Source of the DNA: Durusdinium trenchii
Lineage: Eukaryota > Sar > Dinophyceae > Suessiales > Symbiodiniaceae
Assembly: GCA_963970005.1 (NCBI GenBank)
Contig: CAXAMN010001336.1
Coordinates: 1,081,773-1,145,772 of the forward strand
DNA length: 64,000 bases
Direction of reading: 5' to 3'
The number at the start of each line of letters is the position of its first letter. The first letter of the stretch is position 1. Position numbers and translations under genes: made by a program. Of this stretch, positions 42,198 to 52,501 are shown in pieces. The notes below the pieces were generated by a model. It saw only the letters and a program-made list of their open reading frames with translations, made no database searches and was not told where the DNA came from.

Positions 42198-42406
42198 GTG
42201 GGAGTTATGTGGATCGTTTGGAGATGATCTCATTCTGTTGTTGTGAAAGAAACAGTTCTGAAGCACAAAGGTACCCTAGAGGCCCACCCGATGTCTAGAC
42301 CAAACCACAGCAGCATTTGACACATCATTAGATGCAACATGATGCAACTTGCTAGAATTGATCCTCTCATTCGATGTTTTGGATTCGCATCCCTGGCTTC
42401 CGACAG

Positions 42407-42645
42407 GGCAGCCGGCTTCAACGCCTCAGCTCGCGTTGCCCGCACCCGTCGACGCGGACTCCAGCGCGGACTCCGGCGCGTTGCCTCCCTGGCGGCAGAA
42501 GCCAGAGGATCTACCACCGTCTTCGGTGGAGAAAGTGGAAGCACCGCTGGAAAAGTTCATCCGGGTCTTTAAACTGGATGAGCTGGCGGCGAAATGCCTT
42601 TTAAAGCTACAAGATGATGAAGCTGCCTTTGTCATTGAGCCCTGA
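42407..42645 (+). CDS. Terminal exon of the Val-Pro-Gln gene
   Basis: Acceptor is cgacag; frame continuous with 42197. Reads GQPASTPQLALPAPVDADSS ... LEKFIRVFKLDELAAKCLLK ... VIEP and stops at 42643-42645. The final 30 residues (F-x-x-x-x-x-LDE-x-A-x-x-x-L-x-x-L) resemble a short C-terminal motif seen in many dinoflagellate RNA-binding proteins; this comparison is from memory. Confidence 0.65.
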
Positions 42646-42896
42646 GCCTAGTGGTTGAAGCACAAGGTTGCATGCTTTGGATGCAAATGTGCTTGGCTTG
42701 GCAAAGTCACGGGCCAGTTGATGTTCATGTTCAACGTTAACTTCTTTTGAACCGACCTGACTTGCGGCATACGGCATACGTTCGAATTCAAGCGACCAGC
42801 TGATGTGAGCATTCAAACATTGATGGCTGAGGTCATGCCAACATCGGCTGAAGCACGCCAAGAACCCTTCTGCTGTGGTGATGATTGCCATCAAAG

Positions 42897-42995
42897 GAGT
42901 CGCGGCCAAGGTGGGCCGCAGATACTATGGCAGTCGCGAGACGGCCGAAGCTGGTCAAACACAAGCCTCTTCCGAGCTGAAGATGCCTCTCAGCC
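42897..42995 (+). CDS. Possible exon, unknown protein
   Basis: Reads GVAAKVGRRYYGSRETAEAG and runs on in one frame to MPLS. Acceptor is tcaaag. Product not recognised. Confidence 0.35.
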
Positions 42996-43218
42996 CGGTG
43001 TTCAGGTCGAAGCTTTTGACCAAAAAGAATCCCAAACCGCCTGCTTTTAATGTTCTGTATTCACCCATGTTGTCAACATCAACACGCGACCCAACCCTTG
43101 TCACTTCTTCATCATTCTTCACCTCTTCGTAGAAGAATTCCCACGTGACTGGATTCCCATGGATTCCCATGGATCTCTCCATTTCGTCCATGCCATCCGT
43201 CTCCACGTTGTCTCTCAG

Positions 43219-43414
43219 GATCGGCGGTTCGCCCGAGGACGAGCTCGCAGACGAGGACGTGGTCCAGGGCCTCAGACCGATGGTCACCGTCCGAGGTCCG
43301 TCCGCCCGGTCGTGGGCCGGTGGCGGTGGTTGTTTTGAGGCGCAGAGTGATCCCTACCTGATGGTGGCGGATGAGGAGGAAGAAGAGGAAGAGGAAAAGG
43401 TGGTGGATCAAGAG
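43219..43414 (+). CDS. Possible exon with acidic tract
   Basis: Acceptor is ctctcag. Reads IGGSPEDELADEDVVQGLRP ... YLMVADEEEEEEEE. GC donor possible. The antisense frame is also open but lacks splice signals. Confidence 0.45.
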
Positions 43415-43742
43415 GCCTGGTTAGCTGGCCTGACGAATCTGTCAAAAATCATGCTTAAGATCCACTTAATTAGGCTCTCATTTCCCATGTTTGCTGTTCT
43501 GGAAGTTAACGTCATTTTGGGACTTTGATTTGGGAAGGCGTGCTATGCCGTGCTCATGTTTCTTACGCCTTGAGAGATTGATTATGGATGATTTCTTGCC
43601 TCCTGTTTGTGACGAAGTATTTCCCATCCAGCACACGTCCAGCAGTGTATCACAACAACTCGAGCTTCCAGTAGTCAGATGCAGCCAGTATATAGTCTTC
43701 ACCAGCTATATATATATATATATTTGCTTATCGTTTGAACAT

Positions 43743-43754
43743 CTTCAGCTCAAG
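43743..43754 (+). promoter_or_regulatory. Possible relict spliced-leader 3' end (cttcagctcaag)
   Basis: Lies 21 bases upstream of the ATG at 43776 and resembles the last 12 bases of the dinoflagellate spliced leader (ttttggctcaag; 9 of 12 match). The identical 12-mer precedes the ATG at 51812. Confidence 0.35.
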
Positions 43755-43775
43755 CCGAATCACAGAAGCCGAAGG

Positions 43776-44783
43776 ATGTCGCGTGCTCCACGGCTCCACA
43801 CGCCATGCTCGCTCTTGGCGCTGCTCGCTTTGGCGCAGACGCTCGGCTCAGCTCCCAGAAGCTCCGTGCCACCGACCTGGTGGCGACGTGGATGGCCCAG
43901 ACCACGCGTCGACAGCGTGGCGGAGGCGCAGCTGTTGTCTCATTTGGCCGTGCTGTTGATGCCAAGCACACCGATAGGCGAGCTTTTTCGAAGCTTTCCC
44001 TCCCCACCAGGGTGGGGTGGACACTACTTGGAGCCAGATTTGACAGCTTATGGAGTGCTGAAGGATCCGAATGCGGCCTTGTTTGTTGAATATGATGGAT
44101 ACTGGCGCCATGGGGAAAGGGATGGCATGGCCAGGGACCACATCAAGAGCAAAGCTTTGTTGGCATATGGGCCACCAGGGTCTTGTGTTCTTCGCATTAC
44201 TCACACACACAGCAGCCAACTAAAAGATCAGGTTCTCTTGATCAGCGTACGGAATTGGTATGGCAAGAATCGGGGGTCACTGCACCGAACTCTGACAGAA
44301 GTCTTGAAAAAGACATCGCTGGGGCTTGACCAGGTTCTGTTACCTGAAGTGGTGGAGTGTTGGGGCCTTCAGGACACTGCACGCTTGACGAGAATGTCAG
44401 CACGAGCAGACACATTCATTCAAAAGGCTGTAGCTTTGAGGACTGGGAACACAACAGAGGAGATTTTGCACTACCTGGAAGCTGAAGGTTTCAGCCAAAA
44501 AGAACTCAAGAGTATAGATGAGCGCGTGTCCTTGAGTGGAACATCCATCAGTGGCACGCTGCAACCAAAACTGCAGTATTTTTACAACATTGGGCTCAGC
44601 AACGCCCAAGTTGCGAAGGCAATTGCATCGTCTCCTCCAATNNNNNNNNNNTCTTTTAGCTACAAGCGCTTGGGAAAACGGCTGGAAGTCCTTTCAGAGA
44701 GGAGCTGTACCATGAAACCATCTACTGTTCTATTTCTTACAGAAGCGGACTTTGACACACGTTTTCCAAGCAATTCTCAGTGA
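43776..44783 (+). CDS. PD-(D/E)XK nuclease-like + mTERF-like fusion protein, intronless
   Basis: Single frame of 335 residues with an assembly gap. Residues 10-24 are hydrophobic (LLALLALAQTL) and could be part of an organelle or secretory leader. Residues about 84-142 read YLEPDLTAYG ... LFVEYDGYWRH ... ARDHIKSKALLAYGPPGSCV, which matches the layout of DUF559/VSR-type PD-(D/E)XK nucleases: D88, then E105-Y-D107-G, then R120-D121-x-x-K124 and a final V-L-R-I strand. Residues about 215-310 (TTEEILHYLEAEGFSQ, IGLSNAQVAKAIASSPP, YKRLGKRLEVLSE) look like mTERF helical repeats, nucleic-acid-binding units of mitochondrial and plastid proteins. The ATG was chosen because it opens the hydrophobic leader. 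The C-terminus stops early for an mTERF array, so truncation or a second exon is possible. Nuclease activity is inferred from motif layout only. Confidence 0.6.
   Translation: MSRAPRLHTPCSLLALLALAQTLGSAPRSSVPPTWWRRGWPRPRVDSVAEAQLLSHLAVLLMPSTPIGELFRSFPSPPGWGGHYLEPDLTAYGVLKDPNAALFVEYDGYWRHGERDGMARDHIKSKALLAYGPPGSCVLRITHTHSSQLKDQVLLISVRNWYGKNRGSLHRTLTEVLKKTSLGLDQVLLPEVVECWGLQDTARLTRMSARADTFIQKAVALRTGNTTEEILHYLEAEGFSQKELKSIDERVSLSGTSISGTLQPKLQYFYNIGLSNAQVAKAIASSPPXXXXSFSYKRLGKRLEVLSERSCTMKPSTVLFLTEADFDTRFPSNSQ
44642..44651. other. Assembly gap (10 N)
   Basis: Ten N inside the mTERF-like repeats. True length unknown, although the frame happens to stay open across it. Confidence 0.95.
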
Positions 44784-46064
44784 CTGCGTCCGGGACTGCT
44801 TTCGATGGCTTTCACCACAGCTGACACTGAGCTGGTGAGCAGATTGGATGTAGGAATTGTCGGGGTTGAACTGAGCGGGAAAATCAGACTGACAAGCTAG
44901 AAAGCCTATGGTCTCAGGAGGTAGTTGGACTCTCCAAAACCCAAACATTCCCAAGTACCTTCTCATAAGGCAAGTGAAGCCCTACACCAATGACGCTGTT
45001 GTTTGCACAAACTAGCTTGGACCGTTGGGATGTTTTTGCCTCACTTGCTGGTTGCTTTCAGCACTTGAAAAAGGGGTGTGTTCTTTGAAAAGGTGGACCC
45101 ATTCTGAATATGACAGTTCGTAGTTGTCCACTGTTTTCATTGTGGGACATGGGTCAGCAAGTAGCAATATAAACGCTTTGGAATCACACCAAACCTTGGA
45201 CTCCAGAGGTGCAAGATTTTCCTACTTTGTCTCGCGAGCGGCGAACTCGGACTAGCCACATCCCTTGGTGGGTGGCAATCCCAAAAGTCTGTAGTTGTGA
45301 TATTTAATGAGCACCTGAACACCAAAGCACCAAAGACACTTGTGACTGGACCACAGAAGAAGACTCAATGAATTGTGACCCATGCCGGCAAACATTGTGG
45401 TGTTCTTTGGCCGATAGAGAACAAACCTTCTGCCTCCGTCCCTATATCAAGGCTTCAGAACTATAGACTATAGTCAGAACCCGTCCAATCCTCGCTCGAT
45501 GGCAGGTAGAGGCACCAAGTGACGGTGTGGGCGCCCAATGGTTTTGGCTCAACGTCAGATGAACATCGGTAGAAGTTGATAGTGTTGGGCTACTAAGTGC
45601 TTCATATGCCTGCTTTCATGATTTGTTTTGCATAGAATCCAGAGGCCAACACAAAAATCAGTAGTCCAAATCTTCTTATAGGGATTCCTCCATTACGCAT
45701 CAACATCAGAAGTTCACCATATCATTAACAACAGATCCTGGCTTCTAAACTTTAGCCCTCCTCTCATCAGACACACAGCCCTCCTCTCATAGAGGACGGG
45801 GCGCTTTCTTGCGACGCCCTGATTTGTTCACACTTGGGAGGGCAAACTCGATGTCCCTTGATCCCCAATGACACTTGTAATTTTGCTTCCCAATAGTTGA
45901 CATGCAGCCACATTGGATGGGGCTAGCGGCAGATCTCGAATCTAAACGTAGTGTGGGGCCATGGGGCCATGCACCCACCTGTGAACACACACTCGATGAG
46001 TATGACTTGGTCATGTCCTTCCTTTGACATGTTTTTTTGCACCACGTCACGAACCCCTTCTAAG
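44784..46064 (+). other. Intergenic or intronic stretch with no recognised exon
   Basis: No motif-bearing frame. At 45544-45554 the sequence ttttggctcaa matches 11 bases of the dinoflagellate spliced leader, but no start codon context was found nearby. Confidence 0.35.
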
Positions 46065-46176
46065 GCCCCCCGGCCAAGCGCCCGAAGCTCACGGGGTCGG
46101 AGACCGCTCCGCTCCCCACGACTTCTTCTCCGCCGGCGGAGAAGCTCACGGTGGAGGCGCTGGGTTTTGGAGGGGG
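46065..46176 (+). CDS. Possible exon (PPAKRPKLTGSE ... EALGFGGG)
   Basis: Acceptor is tctaag; GC donor (gcagta). PAKRPKL resembles a basic nuclear-localisation signal. Product not recognised. Confidence 0.4.
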
Positions 46177-46548
46177 GCAGTAAGTCATTTGATTTGACAT
46201 TCAGAGATCAAACAACATGTGATGGATTCGAACTTTTGTTGATGCGTTTTCAGACGCTGTAGTGATCCCTTGATGAATTGGTGAGGGACAACTCCCCTGG
46301 TTGACTTTGGAAGACGCAGGATTTGGGTGATCCTGCTCTCCCTTGACCATCCAAAAACTTGGTTCATCTTGTTTCCACATCACAACCAGAGGCTTCTGTT
46401 GTACCTCTCTGCCTGTTGCGATTCTCGAAACATACATATCCTCCAGCCGCATCAGACCCGGTAATTCCTACTCGATGCTATTGGAGGATGACTGATTGGG
46501 CATGATTGGGCTATCCATGGCTATCCTGAATCATTCACCCCCAACAAG

Positions 46549-46638
46549 AACCAACAGGAAGATGATCCACCGGAATCCCGGGATCCACAGGAAGGACGTG
46601 CGACGACCGACATCGACCTTGCGACCTCTTTCGGGGGG
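46549..46638 (+). CDS. Possible exon (QQEDDPPESRDPQEGRATTD)
   Basis: Acidic/polar peptide ending DIDLATSFGG at canonical gtaagt, whole-codon phase. It joins in phase to EDENPEALFFVDTG at 46878. Confidence 0.5.
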
Positions 46639-46877
46639 GTAAGTTAAGGTCCACCGTTTTTCCCACAGCACAAGGGGGAAGGTTGCAGTCTGGCCTCTGT
46701 ACATGCTTGCAGCACACAGACCGCACCAGGTGCTTACGGAAGATCCGCCTGAGGCTGCCTGGTTCGGCATATAGAGCGTGAACTGTATTTGTGCAGGCTT
46801 TGGTGAACTGTATTTGTTCAGATGTTCGGGTCAGAGAGACTGTGCCAATCTTTGTTTTCACGCCCCTTCCAGTTCAG

Positions 46878-46928
46878 GAGGACGAGAATCCGGAGGCCTT
46901 GTTCTTCGTGGACACTGGCCCGACCGGC
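46878..46928 (+). CDS. Possible exon (EDENPEALFFVDTGPTG)
   Basis: Acceptor is ccttccagttcag; in phase with 46638. A GC donor (gcgtag) would end it just before an in-frame TAG at 46932. The FFVDTG motif faintly recalls NOP53-type ribosome biogenesis proteins; weak. Confidence 0.4.
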
Positions 46929-47658
46929 GCGTAGGACTTCCTGGAGAACATGATTCCACCCGGTGGCTTCCTCAAGCTTTCCAGACCCTGGGCGATGCTG
47001 CAGACGTCGACGCCCATGCCTGCCAGTCTGCCGATCAAGATGGAGCTTTGCGGTCCGGTTTCGCGGCGACAGAAGGAGTAGAGGCCAAGTGCCGCATCAA
47101 AGTATGCAGAAGAAAAGGATGTGCCGATCATGGGTCAGGTCCTTCGTTTGTGTGTAAATCGTGATTCTGTGACATGATTTCAAGACATGAGGGACACTTG
47201 GCAGACCATGAGACCAATCACCCGTTTGCCATGAAAAGTCTTCCGCTGTGCGCGGTTGTGACCCCTTTCTGACATTCCAATTGTTTGCAACACAGGGATT
47301 GGAAGAAACATGCACTATGGTGACTATGGTGCAATTATGTGCAATTGCTGATTCTGTTGGCATTTCGCAGGCAAGCCAGGAGTGACCAACAAGATGTGAA
47401 CCTCAAGCCTACATGATATGAAACTTTCAGTATTTGTGGCACATTCACAGCATACAGACGGCATGCACTCATGCAAGTCCGCCCTGCCCACTGCAACTCT
47501 ACTTCACAAAAGGCTATACCTATACTCCTTCCTCAACCAATCAACTCACTAAACCCCACTCAACTCCTTTACATTCCTCTACACTCAAGTAGATTCACCA
47601 AACCAGCCAAGCTACCCTTCCCAACTTCCACCAAAACGGTCACCCACCGCCATCGCCC

Positions 47659-47793
47659 ATGGGCTGCCCCCGTCGGGGCCGCGCCGCCGCGCTGCGTTCC
47701 GACGTCTCAGAGGCGCGACGCCGGCGGCCCCAGGACCTGGGAGCAGCGGTCGAGGGCAGTCCCAGATTCCGGAAACTCATGGAGTGGGGGGGG
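47659..47793 (+). CDS. Possible first exon (MGCPRRGRAAALRSDV)
   Basis: GC-rich frame from an ATG in AT-richer surroundings, running MGCPRRG ... GSPRFRKLMEWGG. MGC at the start would suit lipid modification if real. Other frames are also open, so this is tentative. Confidence 0.3.
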
Positions 47794-48277
47794 CTCATTT
47801 CTCATCTTTTCTCCATCTACTTTTCTGGGGGGGGAGGGCTTATATAGTCTCAATCTCGGATGGGATGAACCCAAATCCGGGCTTTTGGGTACCACTCCTA
47901 GCTAATGAAAGGTCCGCGAGGTCGAAGGATCCCATGGACCTGAAAGACTGGGACGTCCATGGCGAGCGAAACAGACTGGGAGGACGAGGTGCGAACACCA
48001 TCTTTAGTTTGTTTTTTTGGTGTTTTATTTCACTAGGCGACCGGCTAGTACCGTATGGCTGCTTGAAGCGTTAAAAAACAAGTGTGTTTTTTTTCACAGA
48101 CACATGGTCTTTTCCCAACTGACATGATTGAAGGGTCCAGGCTGTGGTGTGGGATATCCCCCCTAATTATAGGCGGCAGCGGGGTTGAAGCGGCTTTTGG
48201 CGGGCGGGGGTAAACTGGTAGACATGGTTGTTTTTTGGTAAAGCGTTCCACCAGTTGATGCCCTTCCTTCTTCACAG

Positions 48278-48398
48278 GATAAACCATGATAAACCTATCA
48301 AGGCATTGATGGCTGGAAAATGCTCCTTCCACCTCAAGGACGTGTCCTCCTGTTTCATGAGATCTTTCCAGAGGCGCCATAGAAGTAGAAGAACTGCG
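48278..48398 (+). CDS. Exon with basic C-terminal half (FMRSFQRRHRSRRTA)
   Basis: Strong acceptor (ccttccttcttcacag) and canonical gtaagc donor frame INHDKPIKALMAGKCSFHLK then RRHRSRRTA. Product not recognised. Confidence 0.55.
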
Positions 48399-48692
48399 GT
48401 AAGCAGGAGACTCTTTACATGCTGCTAAGACGTCGGAGACTTGTCTAAGAAGCAGAAATTACATGGACTCTCAGCACCTTCTCTACTGAAGGGGTCCATC
48501 TCATGATTCCATGGCACACTAGTTAGATCTGTACAAATACACTGCACTGTACATCTCCCTGTTGCATAGAACGACTTTTGCATAGAAGGACTGGATGATA
48601 TGACTCATATGACCCTATCGTTTGGATACGGAGCTTAAGTGTCCATTTATCACTAGGAACTGACCATCCAAGTGCGTGTTCTTTTTGCCGAG

Positions 48693-48819
48693 GTCAAAGC
48701 AAGGATGTCAAGCCAGCTTTGAACACCAGCAACAGCGAGGGTGGCCTAGGCCGACGACGACTTCCCTTGGGCAAAGATTCGGCCGTGGGAAACTTCTTGA
48801 GTTTGTCGCTTGGATGAAC
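48693..48819 (+). CDS. Possible exon (SKDVKPALNTSNSEGGLG)
   Basis: Acceptor is tgccgag. Reads through GRRRLPLGKDSAVGNF to a TGA at 48817-48819. A second frame is also open, so low confidence. Confidence 0.3.
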
Positions 48820-49324
48820 TGAACGAAGAGGACAGCAGGGGATAGCTGACCACCATTGCTCTGTTCTGCGTAGATGGCAGGGGTGCCTAGTCGGACCTTT
48901 TATTGTATTGGAAATACAGGTGATGCTGGTATAGTGTACACTGCCTCTTGAGATGGTACGTAATATGCAAAGTCTGTTCACTCAAAAAAAAACAAAAAAA
49001 CGACAACCGCAATTTTCAGGGCTGCCAGACGTAGAAGAGTCTCCGTTGGTATCACCCTCTTTGCTGAACTGGAATACCTTGTTGCTATCTCTGCCTTGCC
49101 CTCGGGACCTTTCTTTGTTGCGATCCTCAGTGGAACTTGCGCGGCTGCAGATATGCGGATTCCTCGCGTTCATCCTTTGTCCCCCTCGTTCTTTCCAGCC
49201 TGATGTCAGATGATAACATTATATAGTACCTAGCATGTGGCATGCTTGGCGACAGGTCCATGTCGCCTCATCAGCCACATAGTAGACTGTCTACGCCCGA
49301 GTTGCCTGAAACTTCACTTTTCAG

Positions 49325-49695
49325 GTTGGGGATCCCCCAGTACTCCGAGCAGCTCTTGGATCGCGGCCTGGAAAGCCTCGTGCTACTGAGCCGCTTGAAC
49401 GATGAGGAGCTCATCATCAAGACGGAAGGAATTCCTTTCCTCCCAGGCCGAATCGCCCAGACTTTCTCGTGTGCCATTATCCATGCCCCATCCATTGAGA
49501 TGCGCACCAGTTTCCAAGATTCCAGCATTTTTCAAGGGGATTTTGCGCCGACAGTCGCGACATCGGCACATCGGTGGCTGTTGGCCTGGAGAGGCCATCG
49601 AGCACGCTTGCTTCGCGGTGTTTTGGTGCTTCGAGAAGCTTCATTGTTGAGCGTTCAAGACAGCGTTTGGCACCCAAGCCGGAAGGACTGTACAG
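49325..49695 (+). CDS. SAM-domain exon
   Basis: Acceptor is cacttttcag; canonical gtaaga donor. Reads LGIPQYSEQLLDRGLESLVL then LSRLNDEELI...GIPFLPGR, the helix pattern of a sterile alpha motif (LGxxxYxxxFxxxGIxxLxxLxxLxxxDLxxxGI). The frame stays open for about 70 more residues rich in Leu, Trp and Arg (AHRWLLAWRGHRARLLRGVL), with an IQ-like look. SAM domains mediate protein or RNA contacts; the rest of this gene is uncertain. Confidence 0.6.
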
Positions 49696-50712
49696 GTAAG
49701 AAGTGTTGTGTCTCTTTTATCAGGTTTCGCTGCTCTGGCATAGGGAAAAGGGTCTTGGCAATAAGGTCGTGCCGTTGATCAAGTTACTACAGAAAGTTGT
49801 TGAACACGTCTTGGAAAGATCCAATGCACTGGAGCTATGTTACATTTGATTAGGCCGTTATCTGAATTGTTTTGCATTTGGTTTTGGCAAATTCTGCTCT
49901 TTTGCCACGTTATGAAGCACCATGACGCACCCATCCCCAGCCAACCAATCCGTTAAGCGGCTAATCTGAAGCAACCCGTGTCTTCAAGGAGCTGCTTCAC
50001 CAGTCAATGATCTCATGATCTCCCTGATACAAGGCTACTCTAAGTCTGCAAGTAGGAAGTTTCCATGTCCTTTCCATGAACGAGGAAGGCCTCCCCGGGC
50101 ATCGCCGAAGTCGACGTCCAAGGCTTCCAAGGCTCGTGAGAAGGCGCTGCCGGGTGCCCTAGAGGCCTGCGGAGGCCGGAGGCCTGCAGAGGCCTGCGGA
50201 GGTGGGGGTGATTGATTTCTCAGCACTTGGGACGGATGGGCATTCAATTGAGAATGACAACCCCTGAAAGACTCATGCCATCTCGTATCTACAAGATACA
50301 AGAATTTCACGGGTGACCTGTAAATAAGGCCGTTACGCGGCCCGTCAGTACGGTCGTTTTCCGTCCGGGAGACCTCAAACCATGGAAGAAGTCAGATTCT
50401 TATGCCCAACCTTGTTTTGTTTGGAAAAGATGCAAAAATGACAGCGGCATGCCATGTCCATGTCATGCCACTCCCAGGTTATCGCGCTTGGCCACCCGCA
50501 ACCAGGAGCGAGTGCATGGTCATGTTATGTAGCATGCTTTTGGACCCAGTTCAACAGTTCAACAAACATTGGCTCAAGGATCCAGTTGAACAGTGGACTT
50601 GTAAGTGGTTGAAGCATTGTGTTTTTTGAAGCATTGGACGGGTCCAGATTCTGTGACAATCCCACTTGCCACTGCTCGCTCTGCTTCACCGAGCTCTGCG
50701 CTTGCGCGACAG

Positions 50713-50763
50713 GAGCTGGCGGATCGCTGCCAGCACGTCGAGGCTTTGCTGCAGGATCTGCAG
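50713..50763 (+). CDS. Coiled-coil exon (ELADRCQHVEALLQDLQ)
   Basis: 51 nt between gcgacag and a GT donor; heptad-like hydrophobics. Whole-codon phase at its 3' end agrees with 51420. Confidence 0.5.
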
Positions 50764-51419
50764 GTGCGAACCGCCCGTGCGCGGAGTGTGGAACATGGTG
50801 GAATGGTTGGAGGAAGGTCATCCCAGTAACACCTGTTGGGCCTTATTTTAATATATAATAGTTTAATTTTGATGTTTGTTTCATGCGGTTGTTTGGTTAA
50901 AACATGTTATAAAACATATTGAATGAGTTCGCAGTTGTTTCTTTGTTGAACAAAAAGCAGCAGACATTCGTGAATGAGATCCGCAAATGCAGATTCGGCC
51001 GAACATATCTGTCAGGTTGTGGGACATTTTGAGCCTCATCCAGATTGGACATCAAATCTGGGATCCGACAAGATCAAAGTTTCAAAGAGAATAGTACAGC
51101 ATCATAACAGGTGTGGTCCAGTGGTGCAAAAACCTTATATAGTTTATCGAACAGAAAAGATAGAGGTGGGCGTTTTTCTAGAGTCGGTTCTGGTAGAACT
51201 TGTCCAGTACTACAAAAACGCCAAAAAGCAACATCCAAACCTCGAGAATCATGGCACCTACAGTAACTCACGGAACGTATACAATACTGGTGGCGGCCTC
51301 GTCACAGATTTTCCGGCCACTTCGGAATCTCTAGCTGCGCCCAAGCAGGGCCAGCTCAAGGATTCATTGGATGATCTCGGAATTGATCAGCAGGGAGACA
51401 GGTTTCCACTCCTTCTCAG

Positions 51420-51512
51420 CTCAATTGCGAGGCGGAGAAGGAGAGACGTGATGAGAAGCTGAGCTATGTCCAGGCTCGGGCAGAGGTCTTGGAGGTGCAA
51501 ACCGCCACCCAG
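51420..51512 (+). CDS. Coiled-coil exon (EAEKERRDEKLSYVQARAEV)
   Basis: Acceptor is cttctcag; GC donor (gcgagg); 93 nt. Joins 50763 in phase to give a continuous heptad stretch. Confidence 0.55.
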
Positions 51513-51749
51513 GCGAGGCTAGCCCGGGCAGGGCATGCATGAAAGATCTTGGCCCTTGGCAAAACGTCACTCATGTGTCGAGCTGAAAGAAGCAGCCGAT
51601 TTATAGGTTGAGAAGCCAGCTAAGTTAACACATCGCTAGCCTTCCAAGACCACTAAAAACATGGTTGAAGTGTTTGGCAATATAGAAGAGATTCTTCCTG
51701 GGTGTGTTATTCTTTCTGCATCGGCTGAAGCAATTTTTGATTTGTGCAG

Positions 51750-51761
51750 CTTCAGCTCAAG
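51750..51761 (+). promoter_or_regulatory. Possible relict spliced-leader 3' end (cttcagctcaag)
   Basis: Same 12-mer as at 43743, here 50 bases before the ATG of the CLEC16A-like gene. Confidence 0.35.
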
Positions 51762-51811
51762 CAGGTGTGTGGCGTGGCGACAGAACACCTGTCACTGCGA
51801 TTTGTTTGATC

Positions 51812-52201
51812 ATGTTTGAGTCAATAAGTACTTTCGTCGCCTACGTGGGTGAAGTTGTCGAGTCTTTGCAGGTGCCAAAGGAGCCCTTGCCGGCAGAAGA
51901 GTTCACCGTCGAGGGGACGACAAATATGCTAATATATTTGACATATGCATTGAGCGATGATCCAAATTTTCGGAATTTCTGGCCTCACACCGTGAGCGAG
52001 GCAGATGCCGTGATAGAACAACTCCGGATGATTGCCAAAGCTGTACAATTCGGTTCCAGAAAGAACAAGGACATTGTCCAGTGTTTCGTGGACCATCGGG
52101 GGCTTCACATGCTGGTGAAGTGCCTGCTCTCTTTCCGCACGCCATCCGGTATCAGGGCACAGGGATGGCAGTCCTTGTGTTTGGTCCTCCAGAATGTGAA
52201 G
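51812..52201 (+). CDS. CLEC16A-like (FPL-domain) protein, exon 1
   Basis: From ATG: MFESISTFVAYVGEVVESLQ ... VIEQLRMIAKAVQFG, KNKDIVQCFVDHRGLHMLVK, LCLVLQNVK. The order 'I-x-E-I-x-I-x-G-(x)-V-F-D-F-F-x-E-K-x-(M)-x-x-F-L-x-I-L ... L-Q-T-L-x-I-L-x-x-N-(I)' of the FPL domain of CLEC16A (GOP-1, Ema) can be followed here. That family acts in endosome-to-lysosome traffic and mitophagy, in the human case with a ubiquitin-ligase role. It ends at a GA donor (gacaga). The first ATG in frame was chosen; the frame is open further upstream. Confidence 0.65.
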
Positions 52202-52417
52202 GACAGAGACGTGCGACATGCAGAGCCACAGAGCCACATGCAACTCATCCATGCCAACGTGACACAAAACCCATCAAAGGTGTTAAAGCCTCTTAGAGCG
52301 TCCTTAAATGTTGTTAACGCGTCTCAGGTCTCCCTACTAGTATTTGATGAATGTCTGCATGAACCACACATGCCTCGGTTGTTACCCTGGAATACTTTGG
52401 ATGGATGAAGACTGCAG

Positions 52418-52501
52418 GATGACACGTTTGATTTGCTCATCCGAGAAGAGGGTGCTGCCCTCAATCAGCTCTTCTCCGGCAAGCCGGATCTATCAGTGGA
52501 G
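52418..52501 (+). CDS. CLEC16A-like protein, exon 2
   Basis: Reads DDTFDLLIREEGAALNQLFS then GKPDLSVE, in the place of the FPL segment 'LYYLLSNNYVNSII...FDFSDEE'. Acceptor is actgcag; GT donor; whole codons. Confidence 0.65.

Noticed and set aside
41857..42266. Minus-strand frames of 111 and 131 codons (GTTCGTTC-like and APPAAPPAA-like)
   Set aside because: Shadows of the 12-bp coding minisatellite. The + strand reading has splice sites and phase agreement.
46874..47131. Minus-strand frame of 85 codons without stops
   Set aside because: It has no acceptor or partner exon, while the + strand reading joins the preceding exon in phase. It remains a possible alternative.
50568..50578. cattggctcaag as a spliced-leader relict
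   Set aside because: A plausible ending, but two bases are missing from the T-run and no start codon or coding frame follows; left out as a feature.
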